DNA of 64,000 nucleotides from a virus: the IMG/VR virus record IMGVR_UViG_3300045911_000155, positions 16,561 to 80,560 of that record, one strand, 5' to 3'. Positions within the stretch are counted from its first letter, which is position 1, and the number at the start of each line of letters is the position of its first letter. The notes under the pieces were generated by a model. The model was not told the origin of the DNA, did not search any database, and saw only the letters and a program-made list of their open reading frames with translations. Of this stretch, positions 38,566 through 46,804 are shown in pieces. The translations under genes were made by a program, and so were the position numbers.

Positions 38566-38948
38566 CGGACGGGCACATCTGTGCCAAATGCAACGAAACC
38601 GGCACGACAGAAAACGAGTATTCGAATTGCCCGCGCGGTGGCATGCATGACTTCCGCACGCCGGAAGAGTGTATGGTCGTTCGTGTGTCCATGCTCAAGC
38701 ACTATCGGAAGTATGGGCCGAAAGCGGACGCCGACTTCCTTGCCACCCTTGTCGGGCCGAAGATCGCGCGCAAGCGTGGCCGCGCCCGCAAGCACACGCG
38801 CGCGGAGATTGAACACATGCGGGATTTGTATTTCCGCAAGGATGAAAACTGGTCCATCGGCGACATCGCCCGGTTCTTCCGAACGTCAAGTTCCCTAGTG
38901 AACAAGGCGGTCGATGGTACACTGAAAGGCAAAGACGACCCGGAATGA
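38562..38948 (+). CDS. zinc-finger and helix-turn-helix regulator candidate
   Basis: 128 aa. N-terminal Cys cluster (HICAKCNETGTTENEYSNC), a basic middle (KIARKRGRARKHTRAEIEHM) and a C-terminal helix-turn-helix (WSIGDIARFFRTSSSLVNKA). The layout suits a DNA-binding regulator. It is a candidate to recognise the phage operators, but there is no direct evidence. Coupled starts on both sides. Confidence 0.6.
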   Translation: MTDGHICAKCNETGTTENEYSNCPRGGMHDFRTPEECMVVRVSMLKHYRKYGPKADADFLATLVGPKIARKRGRARKHTRAEIEHMRDLYFRKDENWSIGDIARFFRTSSSLVNKAVDGTLKGKDDPE

Positions 38949-39361
38949 GACTCTACTGTTTCGCAAACATGTACACGGCGGGAATACACGCCGGAATCCA
39001 ATCGCTTCACGCTACGTCGGCGATGTGGCGGCGGTACTTCCGCGACCCGGATTCCGAACAGGCGCAAACCCTGTGTGAGTGGGAAGACAACCACAAGACC
39101 GTGGTCGTGCTCAACGGTGGCTATCAGAGTGCCTTGCTCGAACTCGAAGCGCTGTTGCAATCGCCGGACAATCCGTTCCCGTGGTGTTCGTTCAACGAAT
39201 CGATTGAAGCGTTGAATGGCGCGCTGACGGCGGTTTGTATCGTGCTCCCGGAGAAGCTGTACGACCGCGATCTGATGGTCGCCGGGACGAAGCCGGAATC
39301 GTTCACGGATTGGGAATGGGCGATGTACCTGTGGCGGGAGAAATGTCCCCAAGCCCGCTGA
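38945..39361 (+). CDS. peptidyl-tRNA hydrolase II-like protein (tentative)
   Basis: 138 aa. MRLYCFANMYTAGIHAGIQS, then a DNHKTVVVLNGGYQSALLEL strand-turn-helix, and EALNGALTAVCIVLPEKLYD. The order of strand, helix (GIQSLHA) and a K-T-V-V-V-L strand recalls the PTH2 fold. Many phages have relatives of unknown function. If correct it would recycle peptidyl-tRNA. Confidence 0.45.
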   Translation: MRLYCFANMYTAGIHAGIQSLHATSAMWRRYFRDPDSEQAQTLCEWEDNHKTVVVLNGGYQSALLELEALLQSPDNPFPWCSFNESIEALNGALTAVCIVLPEKLYDRDLMVAGTKPESFTDWEWAMYLWREKCPQAR

Positions 39362-39900
39362 TCTTCCCCGGCATCGTTTACTTCGACATGGACATGGTTT
39401 TGGCGGACGCCGAAGGGGAATACTTTCGGATCACCGGTGAAGCCTATGACCACACGAACCCGTGGCCGGATGCAAAGCGGGAAGCCTTCTATCAACAGCA
39501 CGGGACCTTTTTCCGCGATCTGAAGTGGATCAAAGGGTCCCGGCTGTTGCTGGACTACGTGTCCGCCTATCTCCGCACGGGCATCTGTAGTAGCGTGTCC
39601 AAGCACCTTCCCGAACGGTGCAAGGAACACAAGCTGGATTGGTTGTCGGATCACGGAGTATTGGCGCGGCTTGACCCGGTTGTCATCACGCCGCCGCGCG
39701 CCAATAAAGGCGAACATGCCAAGCCGGGCGACATTCTACTTGACGACTACATCGTCAACGTGAATCGCTGGCGTAAGGCGGGCGGTATCGGTATCCAGTT
39801 CCAGAACGCGCTACAAGCGTTCGACGAACTTCATCAACACATCCCGGCGGGACCGAACAAAGAGGAAATTCGCCGCCTGATCGAAAAGGAACTTGTATGA
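39343..39900 (+). CDS. HAD-like 5'-nucleotidase
   Basis: 185 aa from ATG 39343. IVYFDMDMVLAD supplies the HAD nucleophile motif (DxD), SRLLLDYV precedes motif II, and DPVVITPPRANKGEHAKPGD then DILLDDY give motifs III and IV. The layout matches 5'(3')-deoxyribonucleotidases (NT5C/YorS type) found in phages, which dephosphorylate nucleotides. The residue after DMD is Met instead of the usual Gly. Confidence 0.7.
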   Translation: MSPSPLIFPGIVYFDMDMVLADAEGEYFRITGEAYDHTNPWPDAKREAFYQQHGTFFRDLKWIKGSRLLLDYVSAYLRTGICSSVSKHLPERCKEHKLDWLSDHGVLARLDPVVITPPRANKGEHAKPGDILLDDYIVNVNRWRKAGGIGIQFQNALQAFDELHQHIPAGPNKEEIRRLIEKELV

Positions 39901-40322
39901 AGAAAATGCCTCAGTACACATTGGTCTTGGAAGGCCAGCGCGCCTACGCCATCTTGCTGGACAAGAACATCTGTGGCGGTGCGGCGGATGGATCGTTCAA
40001 ATACGATCTGGAAATCACCGCGTCGAAGTTGGATGCCCAAGGGTTCGTCATCGACAACGTGGTTCGTGAATTGATCGCAAAGGAATGGAACGACACCACC
40101 TACATCGCGTCGTGTGAGCAATTGGCCGGTGGGCTGGTGAACTACATTCGGGCCGATATGGGCACGCGGTTGGCGTCCGTGGTCGCGCGGGTCTACAACA
40201 AGACCGGCTACGCCGAAATCGTCTGGACCAAAGGGCAAGAGGCTCCGGTCGGGCCGCGCAAGGCCACTCAGAAGGAAAAGAACGCCGAACGGAACACCTA
40301 CCGGACCAAATCCGCGTGTTAG
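39897..40322 (+). CDS. T-fold-like hypothetical protein, paralogue of 33793-34344
   Basis: 141 aa in ATGA overlap with the nucleotidase. GSFKYDLEITASKLDAQGFV, YIASCEQLAGGLVNYI, VYNKTGYAEIVWTKGQEAPV and GPRKATQK align over their whole length with the gene at 33793. The pattern is like pterin-synthase T-fold proteins but lacks the metal histidines. Function unknown. Confidence 0.6.
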   Translation: MKKMPQYTLVLEGQRAYAILLDKNICGGAADGSFKYDLEITASKLDAQGFVIDNVVRELIAKEWNDTTYIASCEQLAGGLVNYIRADMGTRLASVVARVYNKTGYAEIVWTKGQEAPVGPRKATQKEKNAERNTYRTKSAC

Positions 40323-40368
40323 TATGGGTTCAGGGGTATGGTACAATGCCCCTGAAAGGAACACCCCC

Positions 40369-40620
40369 ATGCAAGACCGTACCTTGGACCTGACCGAAGA
40401 AGCCATCGCCGCCCGTGCCTACGAAATTTGGGAAGAGCGGGGACGCCCCGAAGGTCAGTCCGAAGCCCACTGGTTTGAAGCAATTCAAGACCTGTCCACA
40501 ACCATCGTCATCGATCTGACCAAAGAAACTGAAATGCCGATTGTGCGCGAAGTGGAACGCACGATGGCTGTAGGTCAGACTGACCCGACGTTTTCCGATG
40601 GCACCGTCATCAGCGAATAG
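40369..40620 (+). CDS. DUF2934-like small protein
   Basis: 83 aa with AAGGA upstream and its own -10 (TACAAT 40342-40347). The segment EEAIAARAYEIWEERGRPEG followed by HWFEAI is the DUF2934 signature, a short helix-turn-helix-like domain common in proteobacteria and phages, function unknown. Followed by a strong terminator. Confidence 0.75.
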   Translation: MQDRTLDLTEEAIAARAYEIWEERGRPEGQSEAHWFEAIQDLSTTIVIDLTKETEMPIVREVERTMAVGQTDPTFSDGTVISE

Positions 40621-40643
40621 TCGATACCCACCTAAAAAGATCC

Positions 40644-40676
40644 GGCCCGGCTTCGTCGCCGGGCCTTTCTATTTGC
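40644..40676 (+). terminator. rho-independent terminator
   Basis: GGCCCGGC-TTCGT-CGCCGGGCC followed by TTTCTATTT, between convergent genes. Confidence 0.85.
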
Positions 40677-41565
40677 CGGACACCGTTTCCAGTGTCCGGG
40701 CAATGACCTTCAGTTCTTTCTTGTTGGCCGTCTTCCGGCGAACCACGATGGGTTCGGCCAGCTTGTCCGGTACGTCGCGATAGCGGATCACGTGACGCAT
40801 GCCGGGTTCCACCAGATTGAAGCGGCGACGGGTCCATTGATCGCTATTCTCATAGGTGTGGACCTTGTACACTTCGTCCGGCGAATGGTACTGATATTCG
40901 ACCACCGTCCAGACGTAGAAGACCGTCAGCGGGTTCCCGTGCTGGCACACCATCGGGGCCGGGCTACGGTACTGCTCATACCGGGGCCGCTCATCCCATT
41001 TCGGATGATTGCACCGGCACGACGATTTCATGCGCTTCTCCCGGACGAAAAACGTGCTCCCGTACCACAGAAGGCGATCCGGGTCCGCCGTCTTCCGGTT
41101 GTCCCGCTTCCGCCACGTCGTCGAAGAATTGTGGTGGTCGAGAATGCCGGTTTCCGGGTTGATGTATAGGCCGTCCACTTCCACCCACCGGCTATAGTTC
41201 CGGTAGTAAGGGACACCGCCCGACATCTCCACGTGGCGCTCGACGTGCTGATAAAGGTGCTGCATGACGTGCAGACCGATAGCGCTACGGGTATCGATGT
41301 TGGCGCGGATTTCGCTGTAAACCTCATCCCACGGGCGACCGGCGGACGCATCCAAATACCGGTACAGCGGGCTGAGATTTTCGTTCAGTTCTTTTGATTC
41401 CCACCCGTACATCCGCCGCCGACCGTTCGGCAAGAATTGGGGACCGGAATCGTAATCATCATCATAGTCAACGTGCGGGTCCAACCGTTTGCCGGTCTTC
41501 ATCGACAGGCTACGGCTCCCGATCCGCTGACGTTCGCAGATCAATTTGTCCATGTCAGGACGCAT
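40669..41565 (-). CDS. conserved phage hypothetical protein
   Basis: 298 aa. A basic N-terminus, then YLDASAGRPWDEVYSEIRAN with aromatic clusters in the middle, a cysteine/histidine pair (CRCNHPKWDERP) and a basic C-terminus (IVVRRKTANKKELKVIAR). Likely a nucleic-acid-associated or structural protein. Distinctive control: a duplicated ribosome site and a 6-codon upstream frame (next entry). Confidence 0.65.
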   Translation of the reverse strand: MRPDMDKLICERQRIGSRSLSMKTGKRLDPHVDYDDDYDSGPQFLPNGRRRMYGWESKELNENLSPLYRYLDASAGRPWDEVYSEIRANIDTRSAIGLHVMQHLYQHVERHVEMSGGVPYYRNYSRWVEVDGLYINPETGILDHHNSSTTWRKRDNRKTADPDRLLWYGSTFFVREKRMKSSCRCNHPKWDERPRYEQYRSPAPMVCQHGNPLTVFYVWTVVEYQYHSPDEVYKVHTYENSDQWTRRRFNLVEPGMRHVIRYRDVPDKLAEPIVVRRKTANKKELKVIARTLETVSGK

Positions 41566-41578
41566 GTAGTGTTACCTC

Positions 41579-41599
41579 CTACCTAAACCCTGTTTGCAT
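41579..41599 (-). CDS. upstream mini-ORF MQTGFR
   Basis: ATG 41599 to TAG 41579, preceded by AGGAGGTAACACC. The stop TAG overlaps a second copy of the same ribosome site (AGGAGGTAACAC) that serves ATG 41565. The arrangement predicts that ribosomes ending on the mini-ORF reload on the main gene. Confidence 0.5.
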   Translation of the reverse strand: MQTGFR

Positions 41600-41648
41600 G
41601 GTGTTACCTCCTGTCATAGAAATGGTGTGCGGTCGGCGCACGTTTGTA

Positions 41649-41677
41649 ATTATACCCTACTCGTTTTCCATTGTCAT
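41649..41677 (-). promoter_or_regulatory. promoter, minus strand
   Basis: ATGACA (41672-41677), 17-base spacer, TATAAT (41649-41654), directed to the mini-ORF and the 298-residue protein. Confidence 0.6.
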
Positions 41678-41678
41678 G

Positions 41679-41684
41679 TATTCT
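41679..41684 (+). promoter_or_regulatory. -10 box for a leaderless plus-strand gene
   Basis: TATTCT; GTG 41691 is 7 bases downstream, at the expected transcript start. It overlaps the divergent promoter on the other strand, so the two may compete. Confidence 0.5.
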
Positions 41685-41690
41685 GAGAGG

Positions 41691-42563
41691 GTGATCGATC
41701 TGAACCGCGCCACAGGCGCATTACTAGGGCTGGCCGTTGGTGACGCTGTGGGAGCCACCAACGAATTCACAATGGCACCGGCACCCATCAATGACATGGT
41801 GGGCGGCGGGCCGTTCGATTTGGCTCCCGGCGAATGGACAGATGACACATCGATGGCATTGTGTTTGGCCGATAGCCTGATCGCCAAGCGGGGATTTGAC
41901 GGCGCGGACCAGATTGCCCGTTACATCCGCTGGTGGAAGGAAGGGTACAACAGCGTTTTAGGGTATTGCTTCGACATCGGCAACACCACCCGCGCGGCCC
42001 TACAGCGGCATTTGGACACCGGGGTAGTGTATGCGGGTAGTAACGACCCGGAAGCGTCCGGGAACGGTTCTCTGATGCGGCTGGCACCCATCCCCATCTT
42101 CTTCGCCAATAGTGTGATGGCGACAACCGGGATGGCTGTAGCGTCGTCGATTGTGACACACGCGGCGAAGGATTGCACCGATTCCTGTTTCCAATACGCT
42201 TTGATGATTCGCCGGGCACTCTTAGGAAAGACCAAAGAAGAGGTATTTGAAAACATCAAGGTCGTGGCGCGGGAAGATGTTGTTCCATCCGGCTATGTTG
42301 TGGAAAGCATGGAAGCCGCGCTATACTGCTTTGCAAACACCGACAATTTCCGGGACGGCTGTCTCATGGCCGCGAACCTTGGCGGCGATTCAGACACCAT
42401 TGCGGCGATCTACGGCCAGCTTGCCGGGGCCTTCTATGGCGAATCCGGCATCCCGGCGGAATGGCTGGCGAAACTGTCGTGGTGTGATGACATCCGGCAA
42501 AAGGCCATTCAATTGGTAGAAGTGGGTCAAACCTATGAAGAAAACAAGAATTCAACAGTATGA
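41691..42563 (+). CDS. ADP-ribosylglycohydrolase (DraG family)
   Basis: 290 aa. Signature motifs: LLGLAVGDAVGA, EWTDDTSMAL (T50-D51-D52, first metal site), ASGNGSLMRLAP and the C-terminal LGGDSDTIAAIYGQL (D233-x-D235). The fold binds two Mg2+ and cleaves ADP-ribose from arginine or other acceptors. Phages may use it to reverse ADP-ribosylating defences or to recycle ADP-ribose. GTG 41691 is preferred to an upstream ATG inside the -10 box. Confidence 0.9.
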   Translation: MIDLNRATGALLGLAVGDAVGATNEFTMAPAPINDMVGGGPFDLAPGEWTDDTSMALCLADSLIAKRGFDGADQIARYIRWWKEGYNSVLGYCFDIGNTTRAALQRHLDTGVVYAGSNDPEASGNGSLMRLAPIPIFFANSVMATTGMAVASSIVTHAAKDCTDSCFQYALMIRRALLGKTKEEVFENIKVVAREDVVPSGYVVESMEAALYCFANTDNFRDGCLMAANLGGDSDTIAAIYGQLAGAFYGESGIPAEWLAKLSWCDDIRQKAIQLVEVGQTYEENKNSTV

Positions 42564-43102
42564 TCGTCTCAAGACGTTGACCCTTGAAGAAGGGTTTGCC
42601 TTGATCCGCGCCGGGGAAGAGAACACGCGGGTGATGATCGACGGGGCCTTGGTCAGTCGCCGGTCCACACGATTGCTCACATTCTTGACCTACGGGCCGA
42701 AGTGTTCACACCCGGATTGTGTCTACGTGGGAACGTTCTTTGCCGTCGAGCGCAATGCATCAGACGCGGGGAAAGATCCTGTCGCTAAGCCCTACCACAT
42801 GAACCTGTGGGGCATCACTGAAGACGGCACGGAAGTCTTGTTCACGCACGACCACGTGCGCGCGGAGTCACGGTGGCGGGGATGAGATTGGGAATTGCCG
42901 GACGATGTGTTGCTGGCACAATTGGGGCAAGTCGAAGGAAGAAGCGCGGCTCCTGAACAAGCTGAAGGCAATGGCGGGGATTTCCACCGACCGACCCAAC
43001 GATGGACTGAGCAAGAAACAGCGGCGGCGGTTAAAGCGGGCGGCGGCTCACGCTGAGTTCGTGGCGGCGGTCGCGGAGAAGGTCCAGACGGTCGGCGCTT
43101 AA
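42535..43102 (+). pseudogene. HNH-type endonuclease, frameshifted
   Basis: The frame from ATG 42535 (overlapping the previous gene) reads CSHPDCVYVGTFFAVER, YHMNLWGITEDGTEVLFTHD and HVR, then breaks at a CGCGCG repeat near 42865. In the shifted frame it continues ARSHGGGDEIGNCRTMCCWH and NWGKSKEEARLLNKL and ends at 43102 with a basic tail. Together they form a DH..N..C-W-H HNH-like nuclease with a zinc site. One extra base or two missing bases explain the break. Confidence 0.65.
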
Positions 43103-43156
43103 CATGGCCGTGTGAATTCACATGGCCGTGTTAGTCGGAAAAATTTCCGAAAAGTG

Positions 43157-43185
43157 TTGACATACATGTCGGTGTGTGAGATTCT
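43157..43185 (+). promoter_or_regulatory. early promoter with operator, orphan
   Basis: TTGACA (43157-43162), 17-base spacer, GATTCT (43180-43185), extended -35 TTGACATACATGTC, leader GGAGAGAGACACCGAC. Only a 6-codon frame follows before the capsid terminator and gene on the opposite strand. Confidence 0.75.
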
Positions 43186-43207
43186 AGTGGTGGAGAGAGA
43201 CACCGAC

Positions 43208-43228
43208 ATGAAACTGATTTCCAAATAG
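43208..43228 (+). CDS. six-codon ORF MKLISK
   Basis: ATG 43208 to TAG 43228, placed exactly where the first gene of an early unit should start. It looks like the remnant of a deleted gene, or the transcript may act as a small RNA or antisense to the end of gene 23. Confidence 0.35.
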   Translation: MKLISK

Positions 43229-43256
43229 AAAAGGCCCGGCGGTTAAGCCAGGCCTG
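43222..43256 (-). terminator. terminator of the major capsid gene
   Basis: On the minus strand AGGCCTGGC-TTAACC-GCCGGGCCT followed by TTTCTATTT, 23 bases past the gene 23 stop. Confidence 0.75.
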
Positions 43257-43278
43257 TTCACTTCGTCGCCGAACTTGC

Positions 43279-44613
43279 TTAGGTGAGGTTGATGACCTTG
43301 ACCAAGCGGTAGTACGGGTTGCTGGCGCTGATGATGTCGCCCGAAGCGTTCGTGTAGTACGGGTTCGACACAAGGCCGTAACGGGTACGGAACGCAATCT
43401 TCGGCTGGAGGGTGTTTTCACCGACCGCACGAACCATCTGGAGCGGGATGTAGGGGCAGTAGAAGAAGCCCGCGTCGTAGGCATTAGTACCTTTGTACCC
43501 TACCATTAGGAGTTCGGTATTAAGGTCGCCCGTGTTGTCGAAGTACGGATCAACGAAGACCTTGTAGCGACCGTTGATAACGCCCGCGAAGGTGTTGCCC
43601 GTGTCATCGACCGTCAGGTTGGTGTTCAACGCCGGGGCGTAGTTCAGGACACCCGCCATGTGCAACGCGGACGCAACGTCCGAAGAGCACACGATGAAGT
43701 TACCCTTACCACGACGGGTGTCACGACCGATCTGGTTCGCGTCACGCTCGACTTGGAACATCAAGCCCTTGAACTTTTCAGCCAACCAACGACCGTTGGA
43801 GTCCGTGTCAAGGTCAAACACACCAGCGTTAGCGGTGCCCTTCTGAGCGCCCGGCTTCGCGATGTAGTACAAGGTGCGAACAACTTCACGGTTGATTTCG
43901 GCCAAGATTTCCGTGGAGAGAATCGAAGCCAATTCCGTTTCGGCGTCCATACCGTGCAGGGCCTTAAGATCCTGCGCCAGTTCGACAGTGTATTCTGCCT
44001 TCAGTGCGCGGGTCTTCGCCGTGACGGTAACCTTGTCGATGAAGATCGACATTTCGTTGAACGACGGCTGGTTCGTTTCGCCAAGGACTTCACCTTGCAG
44101 CGTGGTCATACCGCGACCAGTTGCGTAACCACCGGCAAACGGGTTGCTACCGCTGTGGGCAGTACCGTTGTGACCGGCGTTCGGTGCGCCCGGCTTCTGA
44201 CCGGCGAAGTCCGTGTCGGATTCCGACATGAAGGCTTCGTTGGTCTGGTTGTAGTTGGTGGACGAAGACTGCGGGCCGTACTTCGAACGCATCGCGAAGA
44301 TGAGTCCAGTCGGACCAGTCATCGGCTGAACACCACAGATGTCGTATGCAACAAGGTTCGGCATCGCGCGACGCACCATCGAAATCATGATGGGGTCCCA
44401 CGCACCGATGTTTCCGCCGCCCATCGTGTTGCTGCCTTCCGACAACAACTGTGCCTTCTGTTCCTTCAGATCACGATATTGATTTTCGAGGATCTGAATG
44501 GTGACATCGCGACGGTGTGCATCGACCTTGCCCTGAAGATCGGTGATCTTCGGCATGTCCGTGTGATCAATGATTTTCTGCCATTTTGAGCGTAGTGCAG
44601 GTGAGAGGTTCAT
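43279..44613 (-). CDS. 23: major capsid protein gp23
   Basis: 444 aa. Diagnostic gp23 segments: AWDPIMISMVRRAMPNLVAY, DICGVQPMTGPTGLIFAMRS, TVELAQDLKALHGMDAETEL, EILAEINREVVRTLYYIA, and the C-terminal GVLNYAPALNTNLTVDD region. HK97-fold hexamer protein of the head. Gp21-type cleavage near residue 60 is expected from the T4 family (the N-terminal 60 residues are helical). Shorter than T4 gp23 (521). Late promoter and TAGGAG ribosome site upstream. Confidence 0.97.
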   Translation of the reverse strand: MNLSPALRSKWQKIIDHTDMPKITDLQGKVDAHRRDVTIQILENQYRDLKEQKAQLLSEGSNTMGGGNIGAWDPIMISMVRRAMPNLVAYDICGVQPMTGPTGLIFAMRSKYGPQSSSTNYNQTNEAFMSESDTDFAGQKPGAPNAGHNGTAHSGSNPFAGGYATGRGMTTLQGEVLGETNQPSFNEMSIFIDKVTVTAKTRALKAEYTVELAQDLKALHGMDAETELASILSTEILAEINREVVRTLYYIAKPGAQKGTANAGVFDLDTDSNGRWLAEKFKGLMFQVERDANQIGRDTRRGKGNFIVCSSDVASALHMAGVLNYAPALNTNLTVDDTGNTFAGVINGRYKVFVDPYFDNTGDLNTELLMVGYKGTNAYDAGFFYCPYIPLQMVRAVGENTLQPKIAFRTRYGLVSNPYYTNASGDIISASNPYYRLVKVINLT

Positions 44614-44643
44614 TTGTTTCTCCTAAAGGACTGTGAGTCAAAA

Positions 44644-44651
44644 CTATTTAG
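44644..44651 (-). promoter_or_regulatory. late promoter, CTAAATAG type
   Basis: GCGCTAAATAGTTT overlaps the end of gene 22 and lies about 30 bases before ATG 44613 of gene 23. Confidence 0.7.
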
Positions 44652-46099
44652 CGCTGGCTCTTGTTCAACGTTTTCACGTAGAGCGCGATGTCTTCCGAAA
44701 GAGGCTCAGCATCAGCGGCCTTCGGCGCGGTCTTCTTCTGATCCTGTTCGGTCAGAGTGCCCTTCGCCTTTTCCTTCGGGAAGTACGATTCCTTGAGCGT
44801 GGTCAGCGCGCTGGCAAACTGAGTGCTGTTCTGGAAGGCGATACCTTCCGCCAACTTGCTCAGACGATCAGCTTGCGTAGCGGTCAAACCGGTGGAAGCC
44901 TTGCGGACCATTTCCGTGCGGCGGTAGCGGGTCAAGGATTCACGCAACTTCATGTTCTCCTTGGCGGATTCGTTGAGACGGCCTTCGAGCTTGGACAACT
45001 TCTTGCCCATGACCTTGAGAACATCGACCTTCGATTGCGGAACTTCGATGTAGTGTTCAACGAACAGCTTCTTCAACCCGGACAGGAAGTCTTCGGCCAA
45101 CTCAGCGCGGATACCGGCTTCAACGGCCAAACGATTTTCCTTCAACCACTGCGAAGAAACGTAGGTCAGGTAGCGGTCAACCTGTTCCGACAACTTCGCT
45201 TCATGTGCGGCAATGCGCGCGTCAGACTTCTTCTTCAACAGCGCATACGCTTCCTTCAACTTCTTCGACGCTTCTTCAGCAACACGCTTGCGGGTCGCAG
45301 CGGCGCGGGTCTTGACAGCGGCTTCGAACACAACGGACGCCTTCTTGCGGAAGTCTTCCGGCAAGCTAGCTTCGCCGAAGATCGCCTTCTCATCGTCGGT
45401 CACTTCGTCGTCGTCGCCTTCGGTGACTTGCAGCTTCGGTTCCGGCGGCTCCGGTTCGGTGATGCCGATTTCGCCCGGCTGAACGTCTTCCTTCACATCA
45501 GGATCGCCGTCGCCGTCCTTGTCCAGCTTCTTCTTCAGGAAGTCAGGCATGTCGTCCTTGTCTTCCTTCACCTTCTTGCCCTTCACCGGCTTCTTGGATT
45601 CCTTGACCTTCTTCTTGGTCTTGGATTCCGCGACAACTTCGTCGTCGTCCTTGTCTTCGTCTTCGGCCACAACGTCGTCTTCGTCGTTGTCGTCATCTTC
45701 CGACAGTTCGCCTTCCGGCTTGTCGGGATCGCCTTCGGCTTCCTTCAAACGAGCGATCATTTCGGAGAACGTCTTGTCAAGGTCGTCGTCTTCGTCGGCA
45801 TCTTCCGATACAACGTCGTCTTCTTCCTTGTCGTCGTCTTCCGTCACGATTTCATCGTCTTCGTCAGCATCGGCGTCTTCGACAACTTCGTCGTCGCTCA
45901 TGTCGTCAACGTCGAAATCATCTTCTGCGACCATCTTGTCAGCGTCATCTTCTTCCGCTTCCATCGGCCACTTCTTGTCGATTGCGTTTGCTTGCGGAAC
46001 GTCGGCTTGTTTCACGTCCGCTGAGAAGTCAGCGGGGTAGTTACCAGCCGCCGTAGCTTCCTTGAGCATTTCGAGAATTTTGCTTTCAAAAGCACCCAT
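44648..46099 (-). CDS. 22: prohead scaffold gp22 with long acidic insert
   Basis: 483 aa against 269 in T4. The C-terminal third has the gp22 pattern (EDFLSGLKKLFVEHYIEVPQ, SKVDVLKVMGKKL, GLTATQADRLSKLAEGIAFQ). The N-terminal and middle parts are an extraordinarily acidic Asp/Glu low-complexity region (about residues 40-210). Scaffold cores are acidic and are digested by gp21 during maturation. It lies between genes 21 and 23 as in T4. Confidence 0.9.
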   Translation of the reverse strand: MGAFESKILEMLKEATAAGNYPADFSADVKQADVPQANAIDKKWPMEAEEDDADKMVAEDDFDVDDMSDDEVVEDADADEDDEIVTEDDDKEEDDVVSEDADEDDDLDKTFSEMIARLKEAEGDPDKPEGELSEDDDNDEDDVVAEDEDKDDDEVVAESKTKKKVKESKKPVKGKKVKEDKDDMPDFLKKKLDKDGDGDPDVKEDVQPGEIGITEPEPPEPKLQVTEGDDDEVTDDEKAIFGEASLPEDFRKKASVVFEAAVKTRAAATRKRVAEEASKKLKEAYALLKKKSDARIAAHEAKLSEQVDRYLTYVSSQWLKENRLAVEAGIRAELAEDFLSGLKKLFVEHYIEVPQSKVDVLKVMGKKLSKLEGRLNESAKENMKLRESLTRYRRTEMVRKASTGLTATQADRLSKLAEGIAFQNSTQFASALTTLKESYFPKEKAKGTLTEQDQKKTAPKAADAEPLSEDIALYVKTLNKSQR

Positions 46100-46132
46100 T
46101 TGTTTGTTCTCCTAAAAAGGTTTGGCTGTTCG

Positions 46133-46140
46133 GTATTTAG
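46133..46140 (-). promoter_or_regulatory. late promoter, CTAAATAC type
   Basis: AACACTAAATACCG about 35 bases before gene 22, at the very end of gene 21. Confidence 0.7.
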
Positions 46141-46799
46141 TGTTTCCGCGAAAGTTCAGAAAGGAAACGGCTGAAGGCTTCGACCATCTTGTCGGTGTCG
46201 CGGAAGTCTTTTTCAACAATCCGCTTGTACTTAGCAACTTGACGTTCGACCAAAATGCCGTTGTTCCAGACCCATTCCCGGCCTTCCATCACGCCCCGGA
46301 CAAAGGCTTGCGGCGCGGAGGGATCGGCCACAATGTCCGCCGCCGTGTTCAACTGGAAATCGTCCTGAACGACTTGAGTGCCATCGGCCTCTTCGCTCAG
46401 CGAACCCATACCACGGCTCGAAACTCCCAATTTGGCTTCTTCATCCATCAAGGACTTCACGATCTTTCCCATCGGGGTTTCGGTCATGATCTTCGCCTTG
46501 CCGATGAAATTCGTGCCTTCCTTGCGAAGTTCCTTGATGATGTGGGACACACGGTCCAGATTGATCGACGGGCTGTCCGGGTGGTTGAGTTCGCCGAATG
46601 CACGATTGTGCTTGACGTACTCATTCACGTACCGGGTGACTTCCGGTTCCATGACTTCCATCGGGTAGATGCGTCCGTTTCGGTTCTTCAGTGCCGCTTG
46701 CAGAAAGATGCCTTCGATGAAATAGCCCTTCGATGGCGACTTCGCAACGGTGATATTCTCGTTTACCTCAGTGATGAGGCGTAGTGGTTTTTGTGGCAT
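46137..46799 (-). CDS. 21: prohead core protease gp21
   Basis: 220 aa, same length as T4 gp21 (212). Catalytic His in FGELNHPDSPSIN (H73), Ser in LGVSSRGMGSLSE (S127/S128) and the RNGRIYPMEVME segment fit the U9/S80-like prohead protease family. It cleaves scaffold, capsid and internal proteins after (L/I)xE. Gene order 20-x-x-x-21-22-23 is as in T4. Confidence 0.95.
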   Translation of the reverse strand: MPQKPLRLITEVNENITVAKSPSKGYFIEGIFLQAALKNRNGRIYPMEVMEPEVTRYVNEYVKHNRAFGELNHPDSPSINLDRVSHIIKELRKEGTNFIGKAKIMTETPMGKIVKSLMDEEAKLGVSSRGMGSLSEEADGTQVVQDDFQLNTAADIVADPSAPQAFVRGVMEGREWVWNNGILVERQVAKYKRIVEKDFRDTDKMVEAFSRFLSELSRKH

Positions 46800-46804
46800 G
46801 GTTA

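Noticed and set aside
43660-44589. 309-codon plus-strand frame opposite gene 23
   Set aside because: Shadow of the capsid gene, without promoter or ribosome site.
44633-46024. 463-codon plus-strand frame opposite gene 22
   Set aside because: Antisense of the acidic GAN-rich scaffold gene, giving a Phe/Val/Leu-rich nonsense protein.
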